Source: Bacteroidales bacterium (GTDB lineage Bacteria > Bacteroidota > Bacteroidia > Bacteroidales > UBA932). Taken from it: DNA of 54,415 nucleotides. A program made the translations under genes and the position numbers. Of this stretch, positions 34,248 through 43,305 are shown one piece after another (the stretch's first letter is position 1; each line of letters starts with the position of its first letter). The stretch covers positions 1-54,415 of the forward strand of contig JAGBVU010000020.1 of assembly GCA_017630155.1 (NCBI GenBank), written 5' to 3'. A model generated the notes under the pieces. That model saw only the letters and a program-made list of their open reading frames with translations. It did not search any database and had not been told where the DNA came from.

Positions 34248-34793
34248 ATGGCTGTTAAAATTCGTTTGGCACGTCACGGAAAGAAGAACTACGCTTTCTA
34301 TCACATCGTGGCTGCTGACTCTCGCGCTCCACGCGATGGTCGTTTCATCGAGCTTCTTGGCTCTTACAATCCAAACACAAACCCTGCAACTATCAACCTT
34401 GACGCTGAGAAAGCCCTTAAATGGCTTAACAACGGTGCTCAACCTTCTGATACTTGCCGTCGCATCCTTTCTTACGAGGGTGTACTTCTTAAGAAACACC
34501 TTCAGGGTGGCGTTCTTAAAGGTGCTCTAACCCAAGAGGCTGCTGACAAGAAGTTTGAGGCTTGGAAAGCTGAAAAAACTGCTAAAGTAAACGCTAAGAA
34601 ACAAAATCTTTCAGCTACTGCTAAAGCTGCTGCTAAAGAGAGCCTTGCTGCTGAAGCTAAGGTAAATCAGGAGAGAGCAGAGGCTATTGCAAAGAGAAAA
34701 GCTGAAGAGGCTGCTGCTAAAGCTGCTGAAGAGGCTGCTGCAGCTGCAGAGGCTGCTCCTGCAGAAGAAACCGCTGAAAATCCTGAGGCGTAA
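34248..34793 (+). CDS. rpsP: 30S ribosomal protein bS16, extended form
   Basis: The first ~85 of 181 residues are a standard bS16 ([20 protein letters not shown], '[16 protein letters not shown]'). The rest is an Ala/Lys/Glu-rich helical tail with repeated AAKAAEEA-like segments ending in an acidic stretch. The tail is typical of Bacteroidota bS16 and roughly doubles the length seen in E. coli. The gene is followed by rimM with a 4-nt gap, the conserved rpsP-rimM order. Confidence 0.96.
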   Translation: MAVKIRLARHGKKNYAFYHIVAADSRAPRDGRFIELLGSYNPNTNPATINLDAEKALKWLNNGAQPSDTCRRILSYEGVLLKKHLQGGVLKGALTQEAADKKFEAWKAEKTAKVNAKKQNLSATAKAAAKESLAAEAKVNQERAEAIAKRKAEEAAAKAAEEAAAAAEAAPAEETAENPEA

Positions 34794-34797
34794 TCAG

Positions 34798-35289
34798 ATG
34801 TTTCCGGCAATAGACGATCTTCTGCCGATAGCACAGGTGTTGAAATCTTACGGCACCGAAGGGGAGGTTTTGATAAGCTTCCTCGCAGCGATGCCTGACG
34901 ATATTGACCTTAACGAACCGGTGTTCCTCATTCCAGAGGGGCTACCGGTTCCTTTTTTTATTGAGGACCTCCAATTCAGGGGGACCACCAAAGCCCTTGT
35001 AAAATTCGAGGATATCGACTCCATGAAAGAGGCTGAGGAGATTGTAAACCAGAAACTTTACTACCCCTCAGATATGTGTTATAGCGAGGAGGAGGATTCG
35101 CTACTCGGATATACACTATTCAACCAGAATGGCGACAAGATCGGTGTCATCACCCAGGTTCACGATTTCTCTGGGAACACCTGCATCGAGGTCAAAGGGT
35201 CACTTATCCCATTCCATCCGGACCTCATAATAAAACAACAAAAAAAGGGTAAGAAACTTACCCTTAATATTCCTGAAGGAATCCTCTAG
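34798..35289 (+). CDS. rimM: 16S rRNA processing protein RimM
   Basis: This 163-residue protein has the RimM N-terminal beta-barrel (LLPIAQVLKSYGTEGEVLI, near 8-26) and the C-terminal PRC-barrel ('LLGYTLFNQNGDKIGVI' and 'IPFHPDLI'). It assists 30S maturation near bS19. The ATG at 34798 is chosen; a longer frame overlapping the rpsP tail encodes only Lys/Leu-rich sequence. Its last bases overlap the convergent phosphomannomutase stop by 4 nt. Confidence 0.93.
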   Translation: MFPAIDDLLPIAQVLKSYGTEGEVLISFLAAMPDDIDLNEPVFLIPEGLPVPFFIEDLQFRGTTKALVKFEDIDSMKEAEEIVNQKLYYPSDMCYSEEEDSLLGYTLFNQNGDKIGVITQVHDFSGNTCIEVKGSLIPFHPDLIIKQQKKGKKLTLNIPEGIL

Positions 35290-36689
35290 AACTTGGAGAC
35301 AATCTCCTTCACCTTCTCCACTTTCTCATCCAGAAGCTCCTTGCTTGTCGCTTCACACAAGAAGCGTAGATATGGCTCTGTATTTGACGGCCTTATATTG
35401 TACCACCACTGTGGGAACTCCTCTCTGTAGCCATCAAAATCCATAGACAATGTGGGTGTCTCTACAGATCGGAAGTACTCTCGTACTGCATCCATTGCCC
35501 CTTGTTTGTCCTCCAGCCTGAAGTTTATCTCGCCAGAGTTCTGATACTTCTCTATCTGGGAGATAAGGAACGAGAGACTCGCACCTCTCTTCTTCATCTG
35601 TGCCACAATATCCAATACTATCAGTGAGGCCATAATACCGCTATCGGAATAGTAGAAATCCTTGAAATAGTAGTGTCCGGCCAACTCTCCTCCGAACAGG
35701 CCGTCCAGATCCCTGAGCTTGGGAGCAGCAAAAGCCCTGCCTACCCTCCATGTATTTATCTCGCCACCCATAGGTGCAAGGTATTCACCCACAGCCTTTG
35801 AACTCCTTATATCCTGGATCACACCAGCTTTGAGTTTGGGGGTATCCATAAGGACCTGTCTCCTCTCTTTTACAGCCTCTGAAGAGCCAATCGCCTCAAG
35901 GAAGAAATGGCCCAAAAGGGCAATGATAAGATCGGGTGAGATGAATCTCGAATTCTCATCGACAAACATCACCCTGTCTGCATCACCATCATAGATGACA
36001 CCTATGTCACACCCCTTTTCTGCCACCAGAGAGCGGAGAGCCTCTGTGTTCTCGGGAATCAATGGATTAGCCTCATGATTTGGGAATGTGCCGTCAAGTT
36101 CATCAAAGATATAATGCAGCCTCTCTGATCCCTCTCCAAGCAACTCCTTTATAAATAGGCCAGCCATACCATTTGATATATCTACAGCTATATTCAGATT
36201 TGAGTAGTCGCCCAGATATCTTCTCTGAAAATCGAGATACTCACTTCTCACATCTATATCATATACCTTACCTTTTTCTGCTACCGGCTCACATACTCTC
36301 CCCTCTTTAATCCACCCCTCAATAGTCCCCAGACCAGAATCGTACCCAACGGGGAGTGCATTTTCCCTGGAGACCTTCAGGCCATTGTACTCACGTGGAT
36401 TGTGTGAGGCTGTTATCTGCACAGATGCCTTAAATCCTTTGGCCGCTGTACCCCAGTATATCATAGGGGTGGTGGCAAGACCGGCATCATATACATCTGC
36501 CCCGGCATCAGTAATACCTTTCAGCAGATATTCGTGCATTTCGGGAGATGACTCCCTCACATCCCGACCCACCAGAACCTTGTCCGCACCGAGAAGACCG
36601 GGGAGGAAATACCCCACCTTATAGACAGTATCCTTGTCGAAATCTTTATTGTATATACCTCTGATGTCGTATGCGTGAAATGCTCCCAT
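35286..36689 (-). CDS. Phosphomannomutase/phosphoglucomutase
   Basis: This 467-residue alpha-D-phosphohexomutase interconverts hexose 1- and 6-phosphates through a phosphoserine. The active-site serine is in TASHNPREYNG, the metal-binding loop is DGDADR, the sugar-specificity loop is in the 'GGELAGHYYFKDF' region and the phosphate-binding C-terminal domain has 'RPSNTEPYLR'. It supplies mannose-1-P or glucose-1-P for glycans. It lies 7 nt after def in a ruvX-def-mutase operon. Whether mannose or glucose is preferred cannot be told from the sequence. Confidence 0.92.
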   Translation of the reverse strand: MGAFHAYDIRGIYNKDFDKDTVYKVGYFLPGLLGADKVLVGRDVRESSPEMHEYLLKGITDAGADVYDAGLATTPMIYWGTAAKGFKASVQITASHNPREYNGLKVSRENALPVGYDSGLGTIEGWIKEGRVCEPVAEKGKVYDIDVRSEYLDFQRRYLGDYSNLNIAVDISNGMAGLFIKELLGEGSERLHYIFDELDGTFPNHEANPLIPENTEALRSLVAEKGCDIGVIYDGDADRVMFVDENSRFISPDLIIALLGHFFLEAIGSSEAVKERRQVLMDTPKLKAGVIQDIRSSKAVGEYLAPMGGEINTWRVGRAFAAPKLRDLDGLFGGELAGHYYFKDFYYSDSGIMASLIVLDIVAQMKKRGASLSFLISQIEKYQNSGEINFRLEDKQGAMDAVREYFRSVETPTLSMDFDGYREEFPQWWYNIRPSNTEPYLRFLCEATSKELLDEKVEKVKEIVSKF

Positions 36690-36696
36690 AACAGTA

Positions 36697-37266
36697 CTAT
36701 TTAGATTTGTCCAATTTGATTTTATAGTGGGCAGCCACTTTACCTTTTGATATGTTATGAAGTTTACTGCTTATCATTTTCTTTCTGATGGGGGCAGCCC
36801 TGTCCACAAACATTACACCGTTCAGGTGGTCAAGCTCGTGCTGTACCATCCTGGCTGCGAAGTCATCAAACTCCTCCACGTGTTTAACGAACTCCCTGTC
36901 ATAGTACTCCACTTTTATCTTTTTGGGCCTGATTATATCACAATTGATATCAGGTATGCTCAGGCACCCTTCACTGTAGGTGGAGGTCTCTTCACTCTCC
37001 TCCAGTACCACAGGGTTGATCATCACCCTGAAGAAATCCTTAAGATAGTGATAGCTGTCTGCAATATCCCTTCCATCTACCATCACACACTGGATATCCT
37101 TTCCCACCTGAGGGGCTGCAAGTCCTACACCTTCAGCATTTTTCATTGTCTCAAACATATCATCAATGAATTTGCCGAATGCCTCACGGTCGATAGTCTC
37201 CACATCGACCTCTTTTGCTTTGGCTCTGAGTACATCCGAGCCGAATACATAAATCGGTAATACCAT
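36697..37266 (-). CDS. def: Peptide deformylase
   Basis: This 189-residue metalloenzyme removes the N-formyl group from nascent proteins. All three motifs are intact: GVGLAAPQVG (47-56), EGCLS (99-103, with the Cys ligand) and HELDH (143-147, two His ligands and catalytic Glu). A 36-residue stretch between motifs 1 and 2 is normal. It follows ruvX by 6 nt. Confidence 0.96.
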   Translation of the reverse strand: MVLPIYVFGSDVLRAKAKEVDVETIDREAFGKFIDDMFETMKNAEGVGLAAPQVGKDIQCVMVDGRDIADSYHYLKDFFRVMINPVVLEESEETSTYSEGCLSIPDINCDIIRPKKIKVEYYDREFVKHVEEFDDFAARMVQHELDHLNGVMFVDRAAPIRKKMISSKLHNISKGKVAAHYKIKLDKSK

Positions 37267-37272
37267 ATCTCT

Positions 37273-37686
37273 CTATTTTTTTCTGTCCATATAAGTTTGC
37301 AAAATGAGGGCCGCACTCACCTTGTCCACCGCACTCTTATCCCTCCTGTCCATCTTCTTCACCCCACTGTCTATAAGTGACTGGAATGCCAGGACAGATG
37401 TGAATCTCTCGTCCTCGAGTTCCACAGGGATCTGGGGAAAGGCCTTTCTGAGCTGCTTGAGGAAAATATCCACATATTGGGCAGCCTCCGATGGTCTGTT
37501 ATCCATATTTACAGGATATCCCACTACAAATTTCTCCACCTCTTCCTTGGAAGTGTAAGTTTTGAGGTAATTAATTATATTTGCAGTCGGAACGGTTTCA
37601 AGGGGTGAGGCAAAAATCATAAGGGGATCGCTCACTGCGACACCTACCCGCTTTTTGCCATAATCTATACCAACTAACCTTTTCAT
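37273..37686 (-). CDS. ruvX: Putative pre-16S rRNA nuclease / Holliday junction resolvase RuvX (YqgF)
   Basis: This 137-residue RNase H-fold protein has GIDYGKKRVGVAVSD at the start with the first catalytic Asp (D8), a conserved Glu-rich ELEDERFTS strand and a late Asp/Lys block (DKSAVDKVSAALILQ). YqgF proteins mature the 16S rRNA 5' end in E. coli and have been proposed as resolvases. It leads a minus operon with def and the mutase. Its -7 box ends 4 nt before the ATG. Confidence 0.92.
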   Translation of the reverse strand: MKRLVGIDYGKKRVGVAVSDPLMIFASPLETVPTANIINYLKTYTSKEEVEKFVVGYPVNMDNRPSEAAQYVDIFLKQLRKAFPQIPVELEDERFTSVLAFQSLIDSGVKKMDRRDKSAVDKVSAALILQTYMDRKK

Positions 37687-37690
37687 AATG

Positions 37691-37698
37691 CAAATTTA
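37691..37698 (-). promoter_or_regulatory. -7 box of ruvX-def-mutase operon
   Basis: Minus-strand TAAATTTG ends 4 nt before the ruvX ATG, predicting a leaderless message. The box lies in the 20-nt gap to the divergent M23 gene. Confidence 0.5.
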
Positions 37699-37706
37699 AC
37701 ATTTTA

Positions 37707-38552
37707 ATGAAAAAGAAGAAGTTTACTAAAAGATATCGTATCTCCATTGTGGAGGACACTACACACGAAGTGCGCTTCCGGATGAAGGCGAGCAGGCTGA
37801 GCATCACAATCGGCTCAGTAGTTACCATCTTCCTCATACTTGCTATCCTCTTGACTATCATAGCATACACCCCGCTCAAACGTCTTATCCCAGGGTACCC
37901 TTCACCCCAGACTCGCAGAGAGGCCATACAGAATGCTGCCAAGATTGAGAAGCTTGAGAAGCAGATGATAATATGGTCTATCCAGATGGAGAATATCCAG
38001 AGGATATACAAAGGGGACAAGCCTATCAATATTGACAGCCTCCTCAGAGACAGCACCATCTTCCAGAGAAAGTCAAACATCGGACTAGCTGACAAAGAGG
38101 ACTCATTGCTCAGGGAGCAATTCCTCAAACAGGAGGAGTTTGACATCTCATCCATCCACACAGCCAAAATAGAGCAGATCGAGGGACTCCTCTTCTTCCC
38201 ACCCATCAAGGGTGTGATAACTGAGCCCTATAACCCTGCCATAGGTCACCCTTTCATAGACCTTGCTGCCCCCAACAACGCCACAGTATCGGCAACACTG
38301 GATGGAACAATAATTTCTGCAGGGTGGAACGACGACACAGGGTTCACCATACAGATCCAGCACAGCAACGACCTCATCTCTATCTACAAGCACAACTCCA
38401 AACTACTTAAGAAAACTGGGGATAAGGTTGATGCCGGGACACCAATTGCTCTTGTTGGAGACACAGGAGAGCTCAGCACAGGGCCACACCTTCATTTCGA
38501 ACTTTGGCACAAGGGGGAGCCTATTGACCCTACTGTCTATATCAATTTCTAA
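37707..38552 (+). CDS. M23 family metallopeptidase (LytM/NlpD-like)
   Basis: This 281-residue protein has an N-terminal membrane anchor (about 32-55), a coiled region (about 70-150) and a C-terminal M23 domain. The zinc motif HxH is in TGPHLHFELW, and the first ligand His and Asp are in HPFIDLA (about residue 190-196). Such proteins cut peptidoglycan cross-bridges or, if partly inactive, activate amidases in cell division. It is 20 nt from divergent ruvX and 10 nt upstream of dxr, so probably the first gene of the dxr-rseP operon. Confidence 0.9.
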   Translation: MKKKKFTKRYRISIVEDTTHEVRFRMKASRLSITIGSVVTIFLILAILLTIIAYTPLKRLIPGYPSPQTRREAIQNAAKIEKLEKQMIIWSIQMENIQRIYKGDKPINIDSLLRDSTIFQRKSNIGLADKEDSLLREQFLKQEEFDISSIHTAKIEQIEGLLFFPPIKGVITEPYNPAIGHPFIDLAAPNNATVSATLDGTIISAGWNDDTGFTIQIQHSNDLISIYKHNSKLLKKTGDKVDAGTPIALVGDTGELSTGPHLHFELWHKGEPIDPTVYINF

Positions 38553-38562
38553 CACCTGAGGC

Positions 38563-39720
38563 ATGAAAAGAAGAGTAGCAATTCTTGGCTCCACAGGCTC
38601 CATCGGAACACAAGCTCTCGATGTGATAAGCCAGCACCCCGACCTTTTTGAGGTGGAACTCCTCACAGCCAACAACTCCAAGGAACTCCTCATCCAGCAG
38701 GCAATAAAGTTCAATGCCAACACTGTTGTAATCGGAAACAAGGATCTTTACAGAGAGGTATCCGATGCACTGGCACCACATATGATCAAGGTATTTGCCG
38801 GGAATGACTCCATAGCGGAGATACTCGAGTTCAGCACCAATATTGACATTGTGGTGGCATCTATGGTGGGATTCAGCGGATTGAAACCCACACTTGCAGC
38901 TATCCGCTCCGGAAAGACCATTGCCCTGGCAAACAAGGAGACACTCGTGGCTGCTGGTGAGATTGTAACTGCTCAGGCAAAAAAGCACAACAGCTTTATA
39001 GTACCTGTCGACTCCGAACACTCCGCCATATTCCAGTCCCTTCAGGGGGAGAGGGCAGAGATTGAGAAGATTCTCCTAACCGCATCCGGCGGACCATTTC
39101 TTGACGCTTCAGTGGAGCAGATGGCTGCCGCCACCAAAGAGATTGCCCTCAAGCACCCCAGATGGAACATGGGGGCAAAGGTCACTATAGACTCCGCCAG
39201 TATGATGAACAAGGGGTTGGAGATGATCGAGGCACGCTGGCTCTTTGACGTAGAGCCATCAAAAATACAAATGGTAATCCACCCACAGTCGATTATCCAC
39301 TCTATGGTCCAATTTACAGATGGATCCATAATAGGACAGCTCGGTGTTCCCGATATGAGGATCCCTATCCAATATGCCCTCTCCTACCCATACCGTATCC
39401 CCCTCAATGTGGAGAGACTTGACCTTTTCAAGGTGGCAAGCCTTACATTCAGGGAGCCGGATATGGAGAAATTCCCCTGCATAAGGATAGCATACGACTC
39501 CATTAAGGCTGGTGGGAATATCCCTTGTATAATGAATGCCGCAAATGAAATAGCAGTAGCTGCATTCCTGAGGGATAGGATCAGATTTACAGAGATTCCG
39601 TCTGTCATAGAGAAGACCATCGGAAAATGCAATTTTGTAGCCAAACCCGACATTGACGACATTTTTGAATCGGACAGACAGGGCAGGATTTTTGCAGAAG
39701 AGTTCGTTAACCAAATTTGA
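38563..39720 (+). CDS. dxr: 1-deoxy-D-xylulose 5-phosphate reductoisomerase
   Basis: This 385-residue enzyme makes 2-C-methyl-D-erythritol 4-phosphate with NADPH, the committed step of the MEP isoprenoid pathway. The NADPH-binding GSTGSIG is at 9-15, the metal-binding PVDSEHSAIFQ and 'TASGGPF' blocks follow, and 'MNKGLEMIEA' is diagnostic. It lies 11 nt before rseP, a pairing seen in many bacteria. Confidence 0.97.
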   Translation: MKRRVAILGSTGSIGTQALDVISQHPDLFEVELLTANNSKELLIQQAIKFNANTVVIGNKDLYREVSDALAPHMIKVFAGNDSIAEILEFSTNIDIVVASMVGFSGLKPTLAAIRSGKTIALANKETLVAAGEIVTAQAKKHNSFIVPVDSEHSAIFQSLQGERAEIEKILLTASGGPFLDASVEQMAAATKEIALKHPRWNMGAKVTIDSASMMNKGLEMIEARWLFDVEPSKIQMVIHPQSIIHSMVQFTDGSIIGQLGVPDMRIPIQYALSYPYRIPLNVERLDLFKVASLTFREPDMEKFPCIRIAYDSIKAGGNIPCIMNAANEIAVAAFLRDRIRFTEIPSVIEKTIGKCNFVAKPDIDDIFESDRQGRIFAEEFVNQI

Positions 39721-39731
39721 AAGAGTAAATT

Positions 39732-41048
39732 ATGGATGTTATCATAAGAATCATACAAGTAATCCTGGCACTGTCCATTCTGGTGGTTATACACGAGTTC
39801 GGACATTTCGTATTTGCCAGGCTCTTCAAAATAAGGGTGGAGAAATTCTACCTATTCTTCCCCCCAGCCATATTCAAATACAAACCCAAAAACAGTGATA
39901 CAGAGTGGGGTATCGGCTCCATCCCATTGGGAGGCTTTTGTAAAATCTCAGGGATGATCGATGAGTCGATGGACAAGGAGACAATGGCACAGGAGCCCCA
40001 GCCTTGGGAATACAGGACAAAACCGGCCTGGCAAAGGTTGTTGGTCATCTCAGGAGGTGTCCTTTTCAATTTCATCTTTGCAATGATCCTCTACTCGGCC
40101 ATCCTGTACACCTGGGGCGAAGAGTACCTGAAGAACGATGATGCCAAATACGGAATCCAGACCAATTCCCTCTCTGCCGAGATGGGGTTCAGGGATGGAG
40201 ACAGGATATTGGCATTTGATGATATGGTTCCTGACAACTTTGCCGAACTGCAGATCGATCTGGTCCGTTCACAGGCCAAAACCGCCACTGTACTCCGCCA
40301 TGGGGACACTATCGTCCTTGAGTTGGACCAGGACTACATCCCAGCCATATTGAATACACCAGGGATGTTTATGCTCGCAACCCCTGTCGCTGTGGCACAG
40401 GTTCCCGACACCTCTATCAATGCATCAGCAGGACTTATGGCCGGTGACAGATTTGTAAAGGTGGCCGACACAGATATCCACTCTTTCTCCGGTTTGCAGA
40501 GTGCCCTTGCCAAGCATAAAGGGGAGATTACCCCGATAGAGTTCAGGCGTGGAGAGGAGCTCATCACACAACACCTGCATATAGATGAAAATGGGAAAAT
40601 CGAGGTAATCCTGCAGAATGACATATCAGATTTCCACATCACCCAAAAAGAGTACACCATCTTCTCTGCAATCCCTGCAGGGGTGACCAAGGCCTTCAGT
40701 ACCATAGGAGATTACATAAAAGAGCTTGGACTCATCTTCTCACCCAAGACCGAAGCATACAAATCGGTAGGTAGCTTCATAGCCATAGGGAGCATCTTCC
40801 CCACAGCGTGGAATTGGGAGGCATTCTGGAACATAGTGGCACTCCTGTCGGTAATGCTGGCAGTAATCAATCTCCTCCCCATCCCAGCTTTGGATGGAGG
40901 GCACATCGTATTCACACTATACGAGATGATTACAGGGAGAAAACCTTCCGACAAATTTATGGAATATGCTCAGATGGCAGGTATGATATTCCTGCTGCTC
41001 ATAATGTTCCTCGCCTTTGGAAACGACATCTTAAGACTATTCAGATAA
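39732..41048 (+). CDS. rseP: Site-2 intramembrane zinc metalloprotease RseP
   Basis: This 438-residue protease has the zinc motif HEFGH at 21-25 in the first helix, two PDZ-like regions in the periplasmic part (about 130-300) and the third ligand in the conserved PALDGGH (about 385-391). It cleaves membrane proteins such as anti-sigma factors or leftover signal peptides. It is followed after 6 nt by a DUF4837 lipoprotein, which may be a Bacteroidota-specific partner or just an operon mate. Confidence 0.95.
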   Translation: MDVIIRIIQVILALSILVVIHEFGHFVFARLFKIRVEKFYLFFPPAIFKYKPKNSDTEWGIGSIPLGGFCKISGMIDESMDKETMAQEPQPWEYRTKPAWQRLLVISGGVLFNFIFAMILYSAILYTWGEEYLKNDDAKYGIQTNSLSAEMGFRDGDRILAFDDMVPDNFAELQIDLVRSQAKTATVLRHGDTIVLELDQDYIPAILNTPGMFMLATPVAVAQVPDTSINASAGLMAGDRFVKVADTDIHSFSGLQSALAKHKGEITPIEFRRGEELITQHLHIDENGKIEVILQNDISDFHITQKEYTIFSAIPAGVTKAFSTIGDYIKELGLIFSPKTEAYKSVGSFIAIGSIFPTAWNWEAFWNIVALLSVMLAVINLLPIPALDGGHIVFTLYEMITGRKPSDKFMEYAQMAGMIFLLLIMFLAFGNDILRLFR

Positions 41049-41054
41049 TACAAT

Positions 41055-42062
41055 ATGAAAACACTCAAAACCATCCTCATTTTGACATTTGCAGCCTTTA
41101 TGGCCATATCCTGCAACCAGAACGGAGATCAGGAGAATAAAAAAAGATACATGCCGAATGTGACCGGCAAACCAGGAGAGGTGCTCCTTGTTCTGGACAA
41201 AAGCGAATGGGAGACTGAGCTCGGCACAACCTTGAGGGAGACCCTCGCTGAGGACTATCCATATTTGCCCCAGAGAGAACCTATGTTCAACCTCTTCAAT
41301 ACCACCCCAAGCTCATTCCAGAACTATCCCGCATACTCTACACACAGAAATATTGTAAGGATACACATAGGGGAGGCATTCGACACCACACGTGTAGCAT
41401 ATCAGGAGGATGTTTGGGCATCACCTCAGATAGTTATCACACTCTCTGCCCCCGATAAAGAGAGCGCCCTTGAAGTTTTCAACCAACACAAGGAGAGGAT
41501 TGTAAGTTCACTTGAGACTGCAGAGAGAAACAGGGTGATCAGGAACTCAAAAAAATATCAGGAGATCTCACTCCGTCAGCTTGTCCTTGACGAATATGGA
41601 GGATCACCATACTTCCCACAAGGATATACCCTTAAAAAGAAGAGTGACAATTTTATCTGGATCTCTTATGAGACTACACATGTGAACCAAGGAATCTTCA
41701 TATACACTTACCCATACAATGGGGAGGAGCTTGACGGAAGGATGGTGGCCCAGAAGAGGAACGAGGTTATGAAAGAGAATGTGCCAGGCACCCGTGATGG
41801 AAGCTATATGATAACCGGCTCATTTGTGGAGCCAAGCTTCAAATGGCTCAAATACAAAAACAGGACCTTTGCTGAGACCAGAGGTCTTTGGGAGGTGGAG
41901 AATGACTACATGGGTGGACCATTCATTTGCCACACATATCTGGACAAAGAGCAGAAAAATGTTATTGTACTTGAAGGATTTGTCTACGCGCCCAAATTTG
42001 ACAAGCGCAATTACCTAAGACATGTAGAGTCAATCCTATTCTCTTTTGAATGGGAAAATTAA
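41055..42062 (+). CDS. DUF4837 family lipoprotein
   Basis: This 335-residue protein has a signal peptide with lipobox Cys20 (AISC). The conserved 'TGKPGEVLLVLDKSEWE' start of the mature part and the late 'TRGLWEVENDYMGGPF' block match, from memory, DUF4837, found in Bacteroidota and often next to rseP. Function is unknown. It ends the M23-dxr-rseP operon. No hairpin follows; the tRNA-Glu promoter begins within 30 nt of the stop. Confidence 0.83.
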   Translation: MKTLKTILILTFAAFMAISCNQNGDQENKKRYMPNVTGKPGEVLLVLDKSEWETELGTTLRETLAEDYPYLPQREPMFNLFNTTPSSFQNYPAYSTHRNIVRIHIGEAFDTTRVAYQEDVWASPQIVITLSAPDKESALEVFNQHKERIVSSLETAERNRVIRNSKKYQEISLRQLVLDEYGGSPYFPQGYTLKKKSDNFIWISYETTHVNQGIFIYTYPYNGEELDGRMVAQKRNEVMKENVPGTRDGSYMITGSFVEPSFKWLKYKNRTFAETRGLWEVENDYMGGPFICHTYLDKEQKNVIVLEGFVYAPKFDKRNYLRHVESILFSFEWEN

Positions 42063-42090
42063 CATTTTTTCAACTTTTTTACAGAACTTG

Positions 42091-42121
42091 TTTGGAGAGT
42101 TGGAAATTATTTATACCTTTG
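42091..42121 (+). promoter_or_regulatory. Promoter of tRNA-Glu / rpsT
   Basis: TTTG (42091-42094), a 19-nt spacer and TACCTTTG (42114-42121) form a complete -33/-7 promoter. Confidence 0.8.
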
Positions 42122-42155
42122 CACTCCCTAACGAAAATGGTCTGTTAAGGGAGTG
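42122..42155 (+). other. Hairpin in the 5' leader of tRNA-Glu
   Basis: CACTCCCT (42122-42129) pairs with AGGGAGTG (42148-42155), extended by AAC/GTT with a bulged A, around an 11-nt loop. It ends 4 nt before the mature tRNA. Its 5' arm overlaps the predicted transcription start, so in RNA the stem may be partial. Confidence 0.5.
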
Positions 42156-42159
42156 ACCT

Positions 42160-42234
42160 GGTGGGTTCGTCTAACGGTTAGGACTCAAGATTTTCATTCT
42201 TGCAATAGGGGTTCGATTCCCCTACCCACTACCA
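42160..42234 (+). tRNA. tRNA-Glu (anticodon TTC)
   Basis: The cloverleaf can be drawn by hand: acceptor GGTGGGT/ACCCACT (first pair G-T), D-stem GTCT/GGAC, anticodon stem CAAGA/TCTTG with loop TTTTCAT (anticodon TTC), T-arm AGGGG-TTCGATT-CCCCT, discriminator A and an encoded CCA. rpsT begins 21 nt later, so both may share one transcript. Confidence 0.96.
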
Positions 42235-42255
42235 AAAAAATAAAAAAATAATATA

Positions 42256-42507
42256 ATGGCAAATCACGCATCAGCAGACAAGCGTTATCGTCAAAGCGAG
42301 ACACGCAGATTGCATAACAAGTATTATGCAAAAACAACAAGAAACGCAATTAGAGCGTTAAGAAACACAACTGACAAAGAAGCAGCTCTTGCTCTTCTAC
42401 CAAAGGTTTCTTCAATGATTGACAAACTTGCAAAAACCAATGTTATCCACGCTAACAAAGCGGCTAACTTGAAAAGCGGTATTTCAGTTTACGTCAACAA
42501 ACTATAA
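42256..42507 (+). CDS. rpsT: 30S ribosomal protein bS20
   Basis: This 83-residue, highly basic helical protein matches bS20 in length and in the conserved '[14 protein letters not shown]' and '[13 protein letters not shown]' segments. It binds 16S rRNA helices early in 30S assembly. No separate promoter is seen between the tRNA and the ATG. A strong terminator follows. Confidence 0.94.
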   Translation: MANHASADKRYRQSETRRLHNKYYAKTTRNAIRALRNTTDKEAALALLPKVSSMIDKLAKTNVIHANKAANLKSGISVYVNKL

Positions 42508-42534
42508 GAAATTTACTTTTTTGTCATAAAGATT

Positions 42535-42571
42535 AAAAAAACTTCCCAACCTTTGTCGGGAAGTTTTTTTT
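42535..42571 (+). terminator. Terminator after rpsT
   Basis: AACTTCCC pairs with GGGAAGTT (loop AACCTTTGTC), extended by A/T pairs on both sides and ending in eight T residues. It sits 9 nt before the radC ATG. Confidence 0.88.
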
Positions 42572-42579
42572 ATTGTTTT

Positions 42580-43269
42580 ATGGCATCAAATATCAAGATC
42601 AAAGATTGGAGTATTGAAGAGAGGCCGAGGGAAAAAATGTTGTTGAATGGTGCCAAGGCACTTAACAATTCTGAACTTTTGGCCATCCTACTCAGATCTG
42701 GAGACACAGAGAATACCGCTGTGGACTTGGCCAGATCACTATTGTCGATTAACGGCAACTCACTGAAAACCCTCTCACAAATGTCCTTCGAAGGGCTATG
42801 CAAAATCAAAGGTGTAGGGCCATCCAAGGCCACCACCATACTGGCAGCATTTGAGATAGCAAACCGGATATTCAGCGAGCCCCTCACCGAAGCCCCCCAA
42901 ATCACCTGCGCCTCAGATGCAGCATCACTGATGAAACCTCACTTCAGAAATCTACTCCACGAAGAGTGCTGGGTGATATACCTCAACAGACAGAACAGAG
43001 TAATACATAAAGAGTGCGTCAGCAAAGGGGGGACCCACAGCACTATTCTGGACCCCAAAATTATTATAAAAAAGGGGGTGGACAAACTCGCTACAGGGAT
43101 AATCCTGTTCCACAACCACCCCAGCGGCAACCCCTACCCCGGAGAGGAGGACAGACGGCAGACACGACTCCTTAAAGAGGCATCTGCCATGCTGGACATC
43201 TCTCTTATTGACCATATTATAATATCGGAGGACAAATACTACAGTTTTTCTGAAAACTCCAAGTTATGA
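42580..43269 (+). CDS. radC: RadC family JAMM-domain protein
   Basis: This 229-residue protein has an N-terminal helix-hairpin-helix region ('LCKIKGVGPSKATTILAAFE', about 75-95) and a C-terminal JAMM metalloprotease-like domain with HNHPSGNPYPGEED (His, His, Ser and Asp ligands). Despite the old name, a DNA-repair role is not established. The ATG at 42580 is the first after the rpsT terminator; an upstream in-frame ATG would sit inside the terminator hairpin. No promoter box is evident, so some read-through from rpsT is likely. Confidence 0.9.
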   Translation: MASNIKIKDWSIEERPREKMLLNGAKALNNSELLAILLRSGDTENTAVDLARSLLSINGNSLKTLSQMSFEGLCKIKGVGPSKATTILAAFEIANRIFSEPLTEAPQITCASDAASLMKPHFRNLLHEECWVIYLNRQNRVIHKECVSKGGTHSTILDPKIIIKKGVDKLATGIILFHNHPSGNPYPGEEDRRQTRLLKEASAMLDISLIDHIIISEDKYYSFSENSKL

Positions 43270-43281
43270 GAGAATATTTTA

Positions 43282-43289
43282 TAACTTTG
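43282..43289 (+). promoter_or_regulatory. -7 box of upp
   Basis: TAACTTTG matches TAnnTTTG and lies 16 nt before the upp ATG. No clear -33 element is visible. Confidence 0.5.
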
Positions 43290-43305
43290 TCAAAATTTAA
43301 ACGCT

